A DNA stretch of 64,000 nucleotides from Steromphala cineraria. Taxonomy: Eukaryota > Mollusca > Gastropoda > Trochida > Trochidae. The DNA is taken from the NCBI GenBank assembly GCA_916613615.1, contig OU744728.1, positions 34,494,450 through 34,558,449 of the forward strand. The letters are read 5' to 3'. Position 1 is the first letter of the stretch. Every line of letters starts with the position of its first letter. Position numbers and translations under genes: made by a program. Under the pieces are notes generated by a model. The model searched no databases. It saw only the letters and a list, made by a program, of their open reading frames with translations, and had not been told where the DNA came from. Shown piece by piece: positions 34,691 through 47,639 of this stretch.

Positions 34691-34929
34691 TAAAATTCTT
34701 GATATTCAAACTCCAAACTCGAGTCAATATTGGAAAATTCCGAATATAAATGGCTGTTTAATTGTTTTTCATAATAAAATACACGTAAACTGTCGTTTTC
34801 CAAATTGAAAAGGGAGCCAGAAGTTTGTACGAAGGCCAAATGCTGTGTACGAGTGGCAGGTTTCATATTGTAACGTGAACGTGCAACACTTCTAGGCAAA
34901 CAGTCAGCTCCTCCAGTAGCTCATGTAAC

Positions 34930-35620
34930 CTCATTATCACCGGTGTTTTAGCCCCTCGGGTCATCACTGTGCACATGCTGGAAAGCTTTCCTATATATAT
35001 ATCGCTATCCTATAAACATCTTACCTTCAGTTATCTCTTGTAATATCATTAGGCTCCAAAATCTTAAAGTAAAGGCATGTAACTTCTTTCTAGTAAACAG
35101 CAGCACGGATTACTTTCAGGAACGTCTCTGATGTATATCAATTACTTACTTTATAGGCTGTTATCATGCTCACCCATTCACCTATATATATATTTTAATG
35201 TGAGTTTCAAAGTAATATATGTGTTATTTCCAGGACCGATATAAAGATAATGCTATAATTAAATGCCTGATAGATAACATTGGTTGTTTCTAAGAGAATT
35301 ACCTCAGCCGATGTTCGTCTGACCTGCTCTCTGATTATGACAACACATAAGGAACTCTCAATATACTCTGTCAAATGTGTGCAACATTTTGCTGTGTGAA
35401 ACCAACCTGAAGCCAAACAGTGGGTTTTCCTCACTAAAGATATCATGATGAAATATAGGTTTAATTCTTAACTTCCTTTGAGTAGTATATAATCTCTCAC
35501 CAAGAAGACAAGTTGGGTGAACCTGCTATTACCAGCTCAGACTCATTGGGAGGATAATGATGCACCTCGCCAGCAACAGAAGCGGAACTCGACATGTACT
35601 TTCTGTTGATAACGCTGTCT
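34930..35620. repeat. Diverged duplicated block, copy 1
   Basis: Shares an ordered series of short blocks with 37410-38270: GTTTTAGCCCC, GCACATGC, CTTTCCTATAT, AATTACTTACTTTA, and a GACAACACAT-GAGCTCTCAA-like block. Spacing is similar. No reading frame is kept in both copies, so this may be an old duplication of noncoding DNA or an unrecognised element. Confidence 0.55.
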
Positions 35621-37409
35621 CATCTGTACCGAGGAAAGGATTAGTTCAGACTGTGTATATATGTTTATATTTACACAGCTTAACAAAGATTGTATGATAA
35701 ATACCAATAACAATTCATTCAAAAACGATTAAATGGGCCAAAATTGAATTATACGATTTAACACATGGTGATTTAACTAGAATTTTATACCTCTCTATAC
35801 TATACTCTATTGTTTGGACCCGTGGTAAAACTTACCAACATGTTTGTTATACTACACCAAAGAATCAGCCGGAACTACTTTCATTTAATCCTTCTCATGA
35901 CAGACTAAAACAGAATGTATCACGATGTATGTAACTGTAACGGTTTGACAAATACTTTCAATTTCAAATACAAACAACGATGGGACAACTTTTATTAGAG
36001 TTTTTATACATTTGGGTATTTGTTGATTGTATGGGTTCTGTCGGGAGTCTTGTCATCGTTAAAGCCGAAGGACGTCGTTTTTACCCTAGAAATACTGCTG
36101 ACCTAGTCTTCGTATGGCAAAGAGTTGAGACCAACACGTCTCTCTTCTCTTCACACAAACGATTCACCCATATATATCTTTTCCGTTTTAGGGAAATTCC
36201 TTTTCTCCTGGACAGGCGTCATGTTTGTCGATCCATAAAAGAACTGCAAAAATTAAGATTGTTATATTAAACTGAATCATGTAGTGAATAGGGTTGTGGG
36301 AATATTTTCAGAAGCCTAAATACATAATGTACTGAACATGTTTCTCATTGTACGATTCTTTAATTCAGTCATCCTATTGATAACTTATGTGATATATTTA
36401 AATCATAAACTGTGACTTCTTTCATAGTTTCGATAAAAACAAATCTTAACCCGCAGCCCTATCAATAACAACATTGTATTTGTTTGGAAAAATATTCTTA
36501 ATTTTGATTTTTTGAGAGATTGTTCCATAATTCATATAACAGTAATCACTGCAAATTTATATCTAAATTTAATTAAATGGTCAGTGATAAAAACCTCATT
36601 ATCTAGCCATGACAGATTAGGATCATTAAAGTTGTATTAAAAAAGCCATTTAGACAACAATACTGTCACACAGACAATTATGGTAATTCATTCAAAACAT
36701 CTCGTATGTTCATTCGAATGTCATAATAAGGTAAAAGAATATATGTTAATTTTCTTCTTGAAATATGACTAGTCAATATAGACTGTTCTTACATAGTACA
36801 TAACTTCCTCCGCGGCTCGTCGTATCACCAACCATGTCGTGGACTAGACGACCAATACTCGTCATATAACTATTACATGTCGTGGACTAGACGACCAATA
36901 CTCGTCATATAACTATTACGTAAACGAACAAAGTATCAGTGGAAAGTGATGACGTTTTGCTGTAGAGCCTACTGTATAACTTAAATCATAATCTAACATT
37001 CTTTTCATATGCATTTTGTCAAACCTAGTGTTCAAATCTAGAAAGTCAGATCATCGGTTTTAAATGACATGCTATGAGAGAGAGTTCTACCGTGAGCATG
37101 AACGAGGGTGCTGATAAGGTTCCCAATACATTACAGACTAACTGTGAGTGGTGACAGACCACTCGTAACATAAGCCTGTGATTCCTTAGTTATTTAAGTA
37201 CGATAACAGTAGATACATACAGGTATATGTTCGGACATATCATCTAGCACACATTGCCTATATGATATATAATAGGTTCATTGACTAAACAATGATATAG
37301 AAATGTGTGGATATGATCCTTACTCATACTCTTATAATACTTATTCTCTTTATTCATTTTACTTGAGTGTGTAACACTACTAAGTATACAGTGATCTCAT
37401 ATTTGTAAC
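35621..37409. other. Intergenic spacer with a 43-bp tandem pair
   Basis: Two perfect 43-bp copies lie at 36833-36875 and 36876-36918, beginning CATGTCGTGGACTAGACGAC. Otherwise the sequence is AT-rich. A 96-codon frame near 36000 has no recognisable domain and ordinary AT-rich composition, so it is not called. Confidence 0.6.
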
Positions 37410-38270
37410 CTTGTTACTAACGTTGTTTTAGCCCCGCGGTGAACCAATGCGCACATGCGAGATAACCTTCCTATATCGTTATGGTATGGACATCTTGTAA
37501 TTACTTTCAGTGAGCTTTTTATGAGACACATTGGTGTCAAAACCCTGCAGTAAACGCATTTTGTAAGTTTGTGAAACCAGCAGTAAGGATGCTTTTAGCA
37601 ACCTGCTAATGGTTCAATTACTTACTTTAATGACTGTAGTCTTCCTCTCTTGTTCTCAACTACACCACTGCAAATGGTGTTTTAATCTTATACACAAAGC
37701 CAAACACATAGTTTGTTCTGTTTTTTTTAAACACATGACAATCTTAACATGTTTAAATCCTTAACACATAAATTAAAGTGTTTAATATTAAAACACGTTC
37801 TGGTTTAGAAGATGTTGTGGAAAGTGTTTTGATAGAGTATCTCTGCACCGATTCTGGCTGTTTATCCTCGATACGAGTCAGTTGTGAGAGGCTATAAAAG
37901 TGATGTATATTATTTACTAACTCATCTCTGGTTTTAAAAAGAAATCTAATTCTCAGTTACACCCTAATCTGTGTTTTATCGGATGTAGGCTTTCAATGTC
38001 TAGAACAGAAGGTGTGTAGGAGAAGTGAGGATCTGAGCAAATGCACGTTACCTAAGGAATAGTTAACATGTCAGAAGAATCGCTTCAGCCTCTCATGTTC
38101 CTCCCTCTCTGAGACTGACAACACATGAAGAGCTCTCAACACTGCCTGTCCCAGATAGGTGAGATGCAGAGAGACGGAGTGGAGAGATGTAAGATAGATC
38201 CGGAAGTGAAGATGCAGGATGAGGCACCCAGCTGTGTCCACTTATCATCTAGCTTCGATTGACGTCATTT
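37410..38270. repeat. Diverged duplicated block, copy 2
   Basis: Partner of 34930-35620, in direct orientation about 2.5 kb away. Similarity is patchy but collinear. The block near 38080-38170 (GACAACACATGAAGAGCTC) is the best preserved. Confidence 0.55.
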
Positions 38271-38524
38271 AATACTCCCTTCTTTATTAAGCTGTCTTCC
38301 TTTACTAAAACTTTCAAATATTTTCATAAAAACATTGCCGTATTCAATGACACATACACATGATATTAAAAACATTTAAATGAGATAAGGCTGGTAAATG
38401 AGAAATTAAATATCACACTGGGTACATCTCTAAACGTAATGGCACTATCACAGAACGTGTTAGACTATCGATTAACTTGTGTTGAAATGCATGTGTGTTC
38501 GACTTCACTCACACATCAGTAACT

Positions 38525-38870
38525 GTGGTCATTGTCAATTTAGAGGCAGCCCACAAGGTGCCTCTGTGGCCTGCAAAGCTACAATTTATAATCCTCACTA
38601 GCCAAGGAGTCTGTAAAAAGGTTTCAGCTTTCAAGGCTTTATGCTTCTGGAGGAAAAATCGAAAATAGTTTTAAGGGCGTGGCCTTTGTAGCTTTTATCA
38701 GGGGCCACAGGGCCACAAAAGCTACAATTTATAATCCTCACTAGCCAAGGAATCTGTACACATAGTTTCAGCTTTATAGGCCTTATGCTTCTGGACAACA
38801 TGATGAAAATAGGTTTGCCATGCCATAAACCCATCGGGCCTTACAAGCCAGATGAGCTCAAGATATGGAT
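38525..38870 (-). repeat. AGCTCATC-ended dispersed repeat, inverted copy
   Basis: Contains GGGCCACAGGGCCAC, TAATCCTCACTAGCCAAGGA and ends CCATCGGGCCTTACAAGCCA then GATGAGCTC. The central block is duplicated within the copy. Confidence 0.7.
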
Positions 38871-38963
38871 GATAAATAGAATCTTACCCTCGTGTTATTT
38901 TTTTATCAAGTACCTCAAAAACGTTCATATATAAGTCATTCCTGCTTGCTGATATATTTGTTA

Positions 38964-39070
38964 TCAGAAGACGGTGGCTCTGTCGTTGTCAGCTGGGGCG
39001 AGAGTGATTTGAGGGTCAACCCTAAGTTGTCTCAGGGTCTTCCGCTCAGCATTGGTCAAGTTTTCTTTTG
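38964..39070 (-). pseudogene. Penelope-like element fragment, RT N-terminal motif
   Basis: The minus strand reads NLTNAERKTLRQLRVDPQIT, then PADNDRATVF. This is close to the conserved L..EER.AL..L..D..I.ILPADKGRATVV segment at the start of Penelope-like RTs. It is cut short by stops downstream and joins the DIRS-like fragment upstream. Confidence 0.65.
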
Positions 39071-39976
39071 TGGTCTCCCGACCTTGAGACACAGAGTCTC
39101 GAATGTCGCGGGATGTCTCCGAAGAGGAACCCCCAATAAAACATTGTCTACCTGTTCCCACCAAACAAGGTCGTGACTGAGTTCCGGCCGTATCAACAAA
39201 CCTCGACAAACCATCTCCCTAACTCGAGCTTTGAGGAAGATTTCGAGGGGCCAGCGTCCAGCCGTCCTCTCTTGATGTAGTCCTGAGCTTAGGTTAAGAA
39301 CCCCAACAGGTTTTGCCGCTGTGGAAAAGAGGGGCTCTCGACGGCACAACCCCAGGAGTTCCTTGTAATGCCAAATCCGCTCCCTTGTAACAAAGACTCT
39401 GTTCTGCAAAGTGTCCAAAAGAACGCCTAGGAAGGCGACTGACCTAATTGGTACTAGGTCCAACTTTTCTAGATTGACAAGCCAACCCAGGCATCTTAAC
39501 ACCGAGATCACAAAGTCTCGTTGCGATGAGAGAACAGAAGGGGACTGATAGTTCCCGAACCAATCCTCCAGGAACATTGCAACCAGTACGTCCTGTCCGT
39601 GCAAGTACTGAACTTTAGTGAACAACCAAGGGGCTGTTGATATGCCGAACGGCAGGATGTTCCGCTGGAAGTGTCGTCCTGCAATGACAAAGTGTAGATA
39701 CCTGCAATAGGTGGGCGAGATGGGGATATGCAGGTAAGCATCCTGTAGGTCCAGAGAGATCATTGAATCTGAGCGTTCCTGTAACCGCATTACACCTTCA
39801 AGTTGTGAATCAACCATCATTTTTTTCCAGTCCCTCTTCGGCTGTACGAACATTGGAGAGTAATAACTTGAAGTCGGGTTTCTGAATGGACGGCAAGCGG
39901 TTACAGCGGATGCAACCACTGGCGAACGCCGGAGTGGAGAGGCATTATCTTCCGGGGGAAGGGGGGTCGCCAGCAA
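39056..39976 (-). pseudogene. DIRS-like retrotransposon RT fragment
   Basis: A 306-codon open frame with SLDLQDAYLHIPI, RYLHFVIAGRHFQ, LPFGISTAPWLFTKV and FLEDWF, then LGWLVNLEKLDLVP and VAFLGVLLDT. The order and wording fit the RT of DIRS-type (tyrosine-recombinase) retroelements. The usual YLDDWL active-site box reads FLEDWF, so one catalytic Asp is Glu. The RNase H and recombinase parts are absent. It is surprisingly open for a fragment but has no partner domains, so it is called a relic. Confidence 0.75.
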
Positions 39977-40599
39977 GCTTCATAAAATTGGGAGAGACGA
40001 CCCGCTACCCAAGAGTCTACGATTGGACGTTGCAGCTCTGGGGGTACCCACTTGTCATTGATTCCTAGGGGTGCCACGGTGGGATTATTTGGGCGTGCGT
40101 TTTCAAGAGGGAGCTACATTGAAGTCGCTGCGACTCTTGCATGGCCAGTCTTCCACACGAAAGGAGATGCCGCTGGTCTTAGAGCCCAATGATTACTATG
40201 CGCACTCAATTGTATTCTGAAAACTGCCTGTATTAAGGACCGAATGCCTATCTACTGAATAAAACTGTCTGTCTTGTAAACCCTACATTTCATTGCTTAT
40301 TATATGATAATATAAGGATATATCATGGATGTGATATAGTATATTTTCATGATTTTGGGTTTTTATTAAAAACCTGCAAGTGATCCTAATAAGTGCCTTT
40401 ATGTGGTTACATTCTTACACGTTCTGAAAAGATCTGAAACCAATGTCATCTCAAATGTCTTACATTGTTAGAATTCCATTGTGTGCCCAGTTTTAAATGT
40501 AGGAAGTTTTTTTCTTATAACTATGCTTGAACCATTACGGATGAGGTAGAATTTCAGAGATATTTTCCGAATCAGAAATTGATTCTTTTACAATACTGT

Positions 40600-41560
40600 T
40601 TTCTAAGCTTTAAACCCATCAATCCAATAAGGGTTTTCAATCTGAATTAATGTACATGTACATTGTACATGTACAACAAATTTTAAAAATGCTTCAAAAT
40701 GGTTGTTGCAAGTTTTTTTCTTACAGTATGATCTTAAGTTTGATAAATTTAATGTATTACAGAAATTGTTGTATTTCCTTTTCAAATTAATTATTAATCA
40801 GGTTTATCATTCCATTTAAAATCGAAAAATATTTTATCCAATAAAGCAAAGAAATCCTTTGGTAAATTTTTGCAAGGTATTGAATATGTGCTCAAGTTAA
40901 GACAGAGCCAAAGTTTTACTGACAGTTGTTTTACCAATTATAGTTAAATGTCTGTTGAGCAAGCAATATATTTATCACTTCTAGCATTTCCCTTGTACTG
41001 ATTACCCATAGAGTGTTAAGATCATTGTGGAATTCGATTACAAGAACTTCAAATATCCTACTTTGACATTCCAGTTTAATATCTTTACATAATGTGTCAG
41101 TGCTATTTCTATTAAAGCCTATCCCGATTACTTTGGTCTTGTTTGTATTAGTTTAAGTCTTGACATTTTGTAAAAGGTATTAAGTTTAACAGCTCTTAAA
41201 CTTTGTTCAGATCCACCAAGACATATTTCAGTGTCATCTGTATATTGATTTGATTTTTACTAATGATTGTCAATAACATTACCCTTTATTCCCTAAAATT
41301 TCAGCAACAAAAGTAAACAGATATTGTGATAAAGGGTCACCCTGTCAACAACCGCGTTTATTTGTGAAAACATCAGACAGTTTTCAATGTTGAATCACAC
41401 AGGATGTTGTTTCAAACGTCATAATATTGATCCAACGAATTATTTCTGGGCTAAAACCAAATTTAGATAAAACAAGATTAAGGAAAACTTAAAAAAAACC
41501 TTCTTAAATTCTATTAAAAGTATTAATCCTGGCATATTTCTTTTTTCATGTTTCAAACAT
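40600..41560 (-). mobile_element. Degraded L1/Tx1-like LINE RT region
   Basis: In pieces on the minus strand I read FGFSPEIIRWINIMTF, then RGC-stop-QGDPLSQYLFTFVAEIL, then QYTDDTEICLGGSEQSL (active-site YTDD near 41228-41250), then RHLTIIGKTTVSKTLAL and LKRKYNNFCNTLNLSNLRSYC. This is the RT order of L1/Tx1-type LINEs. Many stops and shifts show long decay. The 5' endonuclease part was not recognised. Confidence 0.75.
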
Positions 41561-42243
41561 GACGATTTTCTATATTTTGTTTTCATGTTGCATATCTAAA
41601 GACAAATAATATAATGTGATATGTATTTAATTTTTCTGGTTTGATGTTCATTATATTCACTGTTTGCGTGTAACCACAAACCTGTAAGGCACGTGGTATA
41701 TAGAATGAATGTCATGTATTATTCAGATAACACTGCCTTGATGTATATTCCAGGAACTGTTGTTGCTTTGTAGACATCATCTAGAAATATTGGATCAAAT
41801 GTATATCAAAATCAGAATTTCACATGGTTTTTCTAGAACTAGAAGTGACCTTACCATCAACCTATATCAACTTAAAAACATATCGATTAAGCTGTCGTCG
41901 AAACCATACATTATGATACTATTTTCTGAATAAACTTGCCAGCCAAACACGCTACAAAGGCTCTGTTTTGAAGACACTCGATCCAAAGATATACGTCATG
42001 AGCGCAGATACCACAAACACTAAATGGGTATATTTCATCTATAAATTTCATCTTTAAAAGTTTATCTATGTTAACGGTTTTTTTTCTTGCTTCGTTGGCG
42101 TAATCATGTATTTACAATAGCCTACAAAGCCCAAATTAATTACAACATTTGAGAAAAGGTTGTTGTTACCATTTTCAAAGTCGTATATTCAAGTTTGGTA
42201 CCCTTTTCATGTTTGCTAGCGAGTATGTACTCCTCTCTGTTAT
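41561..42243. other. Intergenic sequence, possibly more LINE debris
   Basis: It adjoins the LINE relic, but I could not read RT or endonuclease motifs in any frame. Confidence 0.35.
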
Positions 42244-42369
42244 GTTTATGTATGTATGTATGTATGTATGTATGTATGTATGTATGTATGTATGTATGTA
42301 TGTATGTATGTATGTATGTGTGTATGTGTGTATGTGTGTATGTGTGTATGTGTGTATGTGTGTGTATGT

Positions 42370-42456
<87 letters not shown>

Positions 42457-42620
42457 TATGTGTGTATGTGTGTATGTGTGTATGCGTGTATGCGTGTATG
42501 CGTGTATGCGTGTATGCGTGTATGCGTGTATGCGTGTATGCATGTATGCATGTATGTATGTATGTATGTATGTATGTATGTATGTATGTATGTATGTATG
42601 TATGTATGTATGTATGTATG
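42244..42620. repeat. Compound microsatellite (TATG)n-(TG)n-(TATGCG)-(TATG)n
   Basis: Pure and mixed TATG, TG, TGTA and TATGCGTG blocks arranged nearly symmetrically around a central (TG)n. Long frames on both strands (CVCVCMYV or HTYIHTHT) are composition artefacts. Confidence 0.97.
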
Positions 42621-42876
42621 AACTGAACAGTTGTATTTGTGAATTTCCAAGGAATGTGTTATGTTGAACGCAAGTTTTCATAATCATATCTATATATCCA
42701 TAAACAATAATAAATTTGGTTTACCATTTTATAAATGGTACCAACCAATTGTTATGGCTTTTTAAAAAAAAATAACGGTACCAAATGCAATTGTGGACAA
42801 AGCTGAATATGATTTATATTGTGAGAGTAATGCATATTTTTTTTATATGTTTCAAAAAATGTTTGTTGTATCTTAA

Positions 42877-43225
42877 AGGGGCAGTTGCACGTTTTTAGGG
42901 GGATTATAGGGTGATGTCAGGAAAATGATAATAAATGGTTCCAACTGTAAGACAATGTATTTAAACTAAATAAAGTTGCAATAAATCAGATATATGACAT
43001 AAAGTTTGGCCATGCGATTCCTACACAAAATGAATTAAAGGTGTTCACACAAAATGGCTGCCAATGGATTTTATGTGAATCTTCATACTTTGTCCTCTGA
43101 CTATGGATGATTTGCTTGTGTAATGAGATTTTTGACACCGTCAAATTATTACATTTAGAATTAAGTTACAATTATCAGTGAAATTTTTTAAATATGAAAT
43201 TATCAAAAAACGTGCTACTGCCCCT
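42877..43225. mobile_element. TTAA-flanked MITE, copy 2 (349 bp)
   Basis: Same family as 93-448, in the opposite orientation. The left end is AGGGGCAGTTGCACGTTTTT and the right end the reverse complement of AGGGGCAGTAGCACGTTTTT. TTAA at 42873-42876 and 43226-43229. The interior matches copy 1 in blocks (GATGTCAGGAAAATGA, CAATGTATTTAAACTAAAT). Confidence 0.88.
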
Positions 43226-44649
43226 TTAATTGTTTTATGTTAGTTTCAGGAGAAACATCGATATAGACTCTTGCTGTCTGTTTGCTAATCCATTGTGCTT
43301 TTGTATTATATATTCTGCGTTTTGTGTTTTCCTTTTATGGAATAAACTACTGTTTAAATCATATCTGTATATCGCATTGACCTTGAATGGTACTTATATA
43401 AAGTTAATTATTTTGATGATAGATAATTATAACAAAACAACCTTTGCTTCCTCGATTTTCATTTGTTGGAAAATGAACAAAAAGGCAAGGATTTCCTGAA
43501 ACACTTATTTGGCTATTATCGCTTATTCACATTTTAAGCTTCTAGCTGACTCGGTAAGGTCGAAATAAGATTGCATCCAGGAAATCTGCAAATACTAGAT
43601 GTTTGTCTCCTGATAGTTAAGAATGAATCGCTGTGGTGAATCAGCCCCCTGTATGTAATGTAGATGTTGTTAACATACTTGACATTCCCGGAGTGTCACT
43701 GTGATTGGCGTCTCTCACCATCACACAATACAGAACGGATCAGCACAATCCGATACGAGAGACCGAGTACTGTTAGACAGGGGGAGGTCCTATAAACACT
43801 GTCAACCGGTCTCATTCAGAACAGTGCATGTTGTCTCTCGAGTTGTTTTCTTTCCATTTCTTATATTTTCATAAAAATGTCATGTTTCTTCAATCACAGG
43901 TTTTACGTTACAAGTAATTGTTCTCGAGCGCTATTGAACTTATTCAAATAACGCTGTTAAAATAGGAATCCAATTATGTGAAGGAATTTTATTGACATTT
44001 CCATTTATCGTGTTTGTTTCATTGACCCTTTTACCAGACATTAAATTCTAGTATGCCCAAACAATTGGATCCATTATTTATGTTCTCTAAAATCCTATGA
44101 AATGTTTTGAGTTATTTGGGTAATTTTAAATGAATTTCAATCTACCAAGAAATGCAATTAGTGTTTATGACAGCCTTTAAACACAGCTTCTAAAGACAAT
44201 CAAACAATCGACCATGGTAAGTTACTTTGAATTATATATGATCTGCTAATTTCCTTCATTTACAAATTCAATCAAATATCTGTTTCTAACATGGCTAATT
44301 TCAACAATCTTTATATTACCTTTGAAGACTGAAGGGTGTAGATCTTGGTTTGATATGTAATGATACTCCATGTGATTAGTAAACTCGACTTGGAAGTGTG
44401 ATCATACATGTCGTACACGTATGCAAGAACGTTTCCCCCGATTTGATGACGTCACCGTGTTGATGTCCGACGTGTACCAACGACAGGGACGTGTAGGAGG
44501 GCCACGTTTTACTGACAGCACTTCTCATTCAGCTGTCGGGATAACCTCTTAAAAGATCGAGTTCATGTTACAGAGCAGATATAGACAGTTTATTACAACA
44601 CCGATTTAAAAAGATTTATTTTACATTTGACTTGTAGCGGCCTGTGTTG
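43226..44649. other. Intergenic sequence without recognised features
   Basis: No gene, element end or array seen. Confidence 0.5.
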
Positions 44650-46660
44650 GATGTGTAGTGTAATGGATGTCCGCTAATGCATATGTGTACTGTTATGGGT
44701 ATCAACTAATGCATATGCGTACTGTTATGGATATCAATTGATGCATATGTGTATTGTTATGGATATCAACTGATGCATATGTGTACTGTTATGGAAATCA
44801 ACTGATGTATATGTGTACTGTTATGGATATCAACTGATGCATATGTGTACTGTTATGGAAATCAACTGATGCATATGTGTACTGTTATGGGAATCAACTA
44901 ATGCATATGTGTACTGTTATGGAAATCAACAAATGCATATGTGTACTGTTATGGGTATCAACTGATGCATATGTGTACTGTTATGGAAATCAACTGATGC
45001 ATATGTGTACTGTTATGGAAATCAACTAATGCATATGTGTACTGTTATGGGTATCAACTAATGCATATGCGTACTGTTATGGATATCAATTGATGCATAT
45101 GTGTACTGTTATGGATATCAACTGATGCATATGTGTACTGTTATGGAAATCAACTGATGTATATGTGTACTGTTATGGATATCAACTGATGCATATGTGT
45201 ACTGTTATGGAAATCAACTGATGCATATGTGTACTGTTATGGAAATCAACTAATGCATATGTGTACTGTTATGGAAATCAACAAATGCATATGTGTACTG
45301 TTATGGGTATCAACTGATGCATATGTGTACTGTTATGGAAATCAACTGATGCATATGTGTACTGTTATGGAAATCAACTATTGCATATGTGTACTGTTAT
45401 GGAAATCAACAAATGCATATGTGTACTGTTATGGGTATCAATTGATGCATATGTGTTCTGTTATGGATATCAACTGATGCATATGTGTACTGTTATGGAA
45501 ATCAACTAATGCATATGTGTACTGTTATGAATATCAATTGATGCATATATGTACTGTTATGGATATCAACTGATGCATATGTGTACTGTTATGGAAATAA
45601 ACTAATGCATATGTGCACTGTTATGCAATTGTATTGCATATGTGTACTGTTATGGATATCAACTATTGCATATGTGTACTGTTATGGATATCAACTGATG
45701 CATATGTGTACTGTTATGGAAATCAACTATTGCATATGTGTACTGTTATGATAATCAACTATTGCATATGTGTACTGTTATGGAAATCAACTAATGCATA
45801 TGTGTACTGTTATGGAAATCAACTGATGCATATGTGTACTGTTATGGAAATCAACTGATGCATATGTGTACTGTTATGGATATCAATTGATGCATATGTG
45901 TACTGTTATGGAAATCAACTAATGCATATGTGTACTGTTATGGAAATCAACTATTGCATATGTGTACTGTTATGGAAATCAACTATTGCATGTGTGTATT
46001 GTTATGGAAATCAACTATTGCATATGCGTACTGTTATGGAAATCAACTATTGCATATGTGCACTGTTATGGAAATCAACTAATGCATATGTATACTGTTA
46101 TGGATATCAACTGATGCATATGTGTACCTTTATGGATATCAACTATTGCATATGTGTACTGTTATGGAAATCAACTATTGCATGTGTGTATTGTTATGGA
46201 AATCAACTATTGCATATGCGTACTGTTATGGAAATCAACTATTGCATATGTGCACTGTTATGGAAATCAACTAATGCATATGTATACTGTTATGGATATC
46301 AACTGATGCATATGTGTACCTTTATGGATATCAACTATTGCATATGTGTATTGTTATGTATATCAACTGATGCATATGTGTACTGTTATGGAAATCAACT
46401 ATTGCATATGTGTACTGTTATGGAAATCAACTATTGCATAGTTGTAATGTAATGGAAATCAACTATTGCATATGTGTACTGTTATGGATATAAACTAATG
46501 CATATGTGTACTGTTATTGAAATCAACTATTGCATATGTGTACTGTTATGGAAATCAACTACAACTGTATTGCATATGATATTCATAATTAGGTCAACTA
46601 ATGCATATGAAATTAACTAAGGCATATGTGTACTGTTATTTATAATAAGTAGTGTCATGG
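44650..46660 (+). repeat. 32-bp minisatellite, about 60 copies
   Basis: The unit contains TGCATATGTGTACTGTTATGG and A-ATCAACT. Variation is mainly GGAAATC, GGATATC or GGGTATC and CTGATGC, CTAATGC or CTATTGC. Longer internal blocks recur (the stretches starting near 45960 and 46150 are near-identical), showing larger-scale duplication. Frames of about 80-180 codons across it are repeat artefacts with a 32-residue period. Confidence 0.93.
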
Positions 46661-47030
46661 AGGTCAGCAAATGCATACTGTATGTGTACTGTTACGGAAA
46701 ACAACTAATGCATACTGTATGTGTTCTGCTACAACGAATGCACATGTGTACTGTTGTGGAGGTCAACAAACGCATTTGTGTACTGTGATTGATGCGAACT
46801 TGTGTGTTTTATTGTTAATTTCTTTGGATAGTGACCGACATGGATTCCTACTGGTGTGCGATGTGTGCTTGTGTGAATATGTACTTGTTTAGGTGTTAAC
46901 TGATGCAGCTATGAACTGATTTCGATTTTTACAATTGCAGATATGTACTGATGTGGATTTAACCCAGCTGGGGTGAGTTACAGTGTGCATGTGTACATGT
47001 GCTGATATGGATCTGTACACGTTAGGCGTC
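46661..47030 (+). repeat. Transition zone between two minisatellites
   Basis: Irregular GTGTACTG-bearing segments that drift from the 32-bp unit on the left toward the 31-bp unit on the right. Confidence 0.6.
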
Positions 47031-47535
47031 TACTGAAGTGGATGTGTACACGTTAGGCGTGTGCTGGAGAGGATCTGTACACGTTCGGCCTGTGCTGGAG
47101 AGGATCTGTACACGTTCGGCGTGTGCTGGAGAGGATCTGTACACGTTCGGCCTGTGCTGGAGAGGATCTGTACACGTTCGGCGTGTGCTGGAGAGGATCT
47201 GTACACGTTCGGCGTGTGCTGGAGAGGATCTGTACACGTTCGGCGTGTGCTGGAGAGGATCTGTACACGTTCGGCGTGTGCTGGAGAGGATCTGTACACG
47301 TTCGGCGTGTGCTGGAGAGGATCTGTACACGTTCGGCGTGTGCTGGAGAGGATCTGTACACGTTCGGCGTGTGCTGGAGAGGATCTGTACACGTTCGGCG
47401 TGTGCTGGAGAGGATCTGTACACGTTCGGCGTGTGCTGGAGAGGATCTGTACACGTTCGGCGTGTGCTGGAGAGGATCTGTACACGTTCGGCGTGTGCTG
47501 GAGAGGATCTGTACACGTTCGGCGTGTGCTGGTGT
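47031..47535 (+). repeat. 31-bp minisatellite, about 15 near-identical copies
   Basis: The unit contains GATCTGTACACGTTCGGCG and TGTGCTGGAGAG. The copies are almost identical, with CGGCCTG variants only near the left end and two diverged copies (GTTAGGCG) at the left margin. The low divergence indicates recent expansion. Frames on both strands are artefacts. Confidence 0.93.
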
Positions 47536-47639
47536 GACAGTTGACTGGTGTGAGTGCGTATGATGTGGATGTGAAGTTGTGTAGATCTTAAGACCTTAAG
47601 GTAGAATTAGTGTTATTTTAATTGGAAGTAATGGTTATT

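Noticed and set aside
35980..36270. 96-codon plus-strand frame
   Set aside because: No domain, splice partner or coding composition could be seen, and the region is AT-rich spacer.
42149..42687. Long Cys/Val/Met and His/Thr-rich frames on both strands
   Set aside because: They are translations of a TATG/TG microsatellite; the same region is open in several frames.
45229..46452. Frames with MCTVMEINYCICVLLWKST-type repeats
   Set aside because: They come from the 32-bp minisatellite, with a 32-residue period from reading three units in three frames.
47022..47563. Six overlapping long frames on both strands
   Set aside because: They are artefacts of the homogeneous 31-bp array; there is no start context, splice site or domain.
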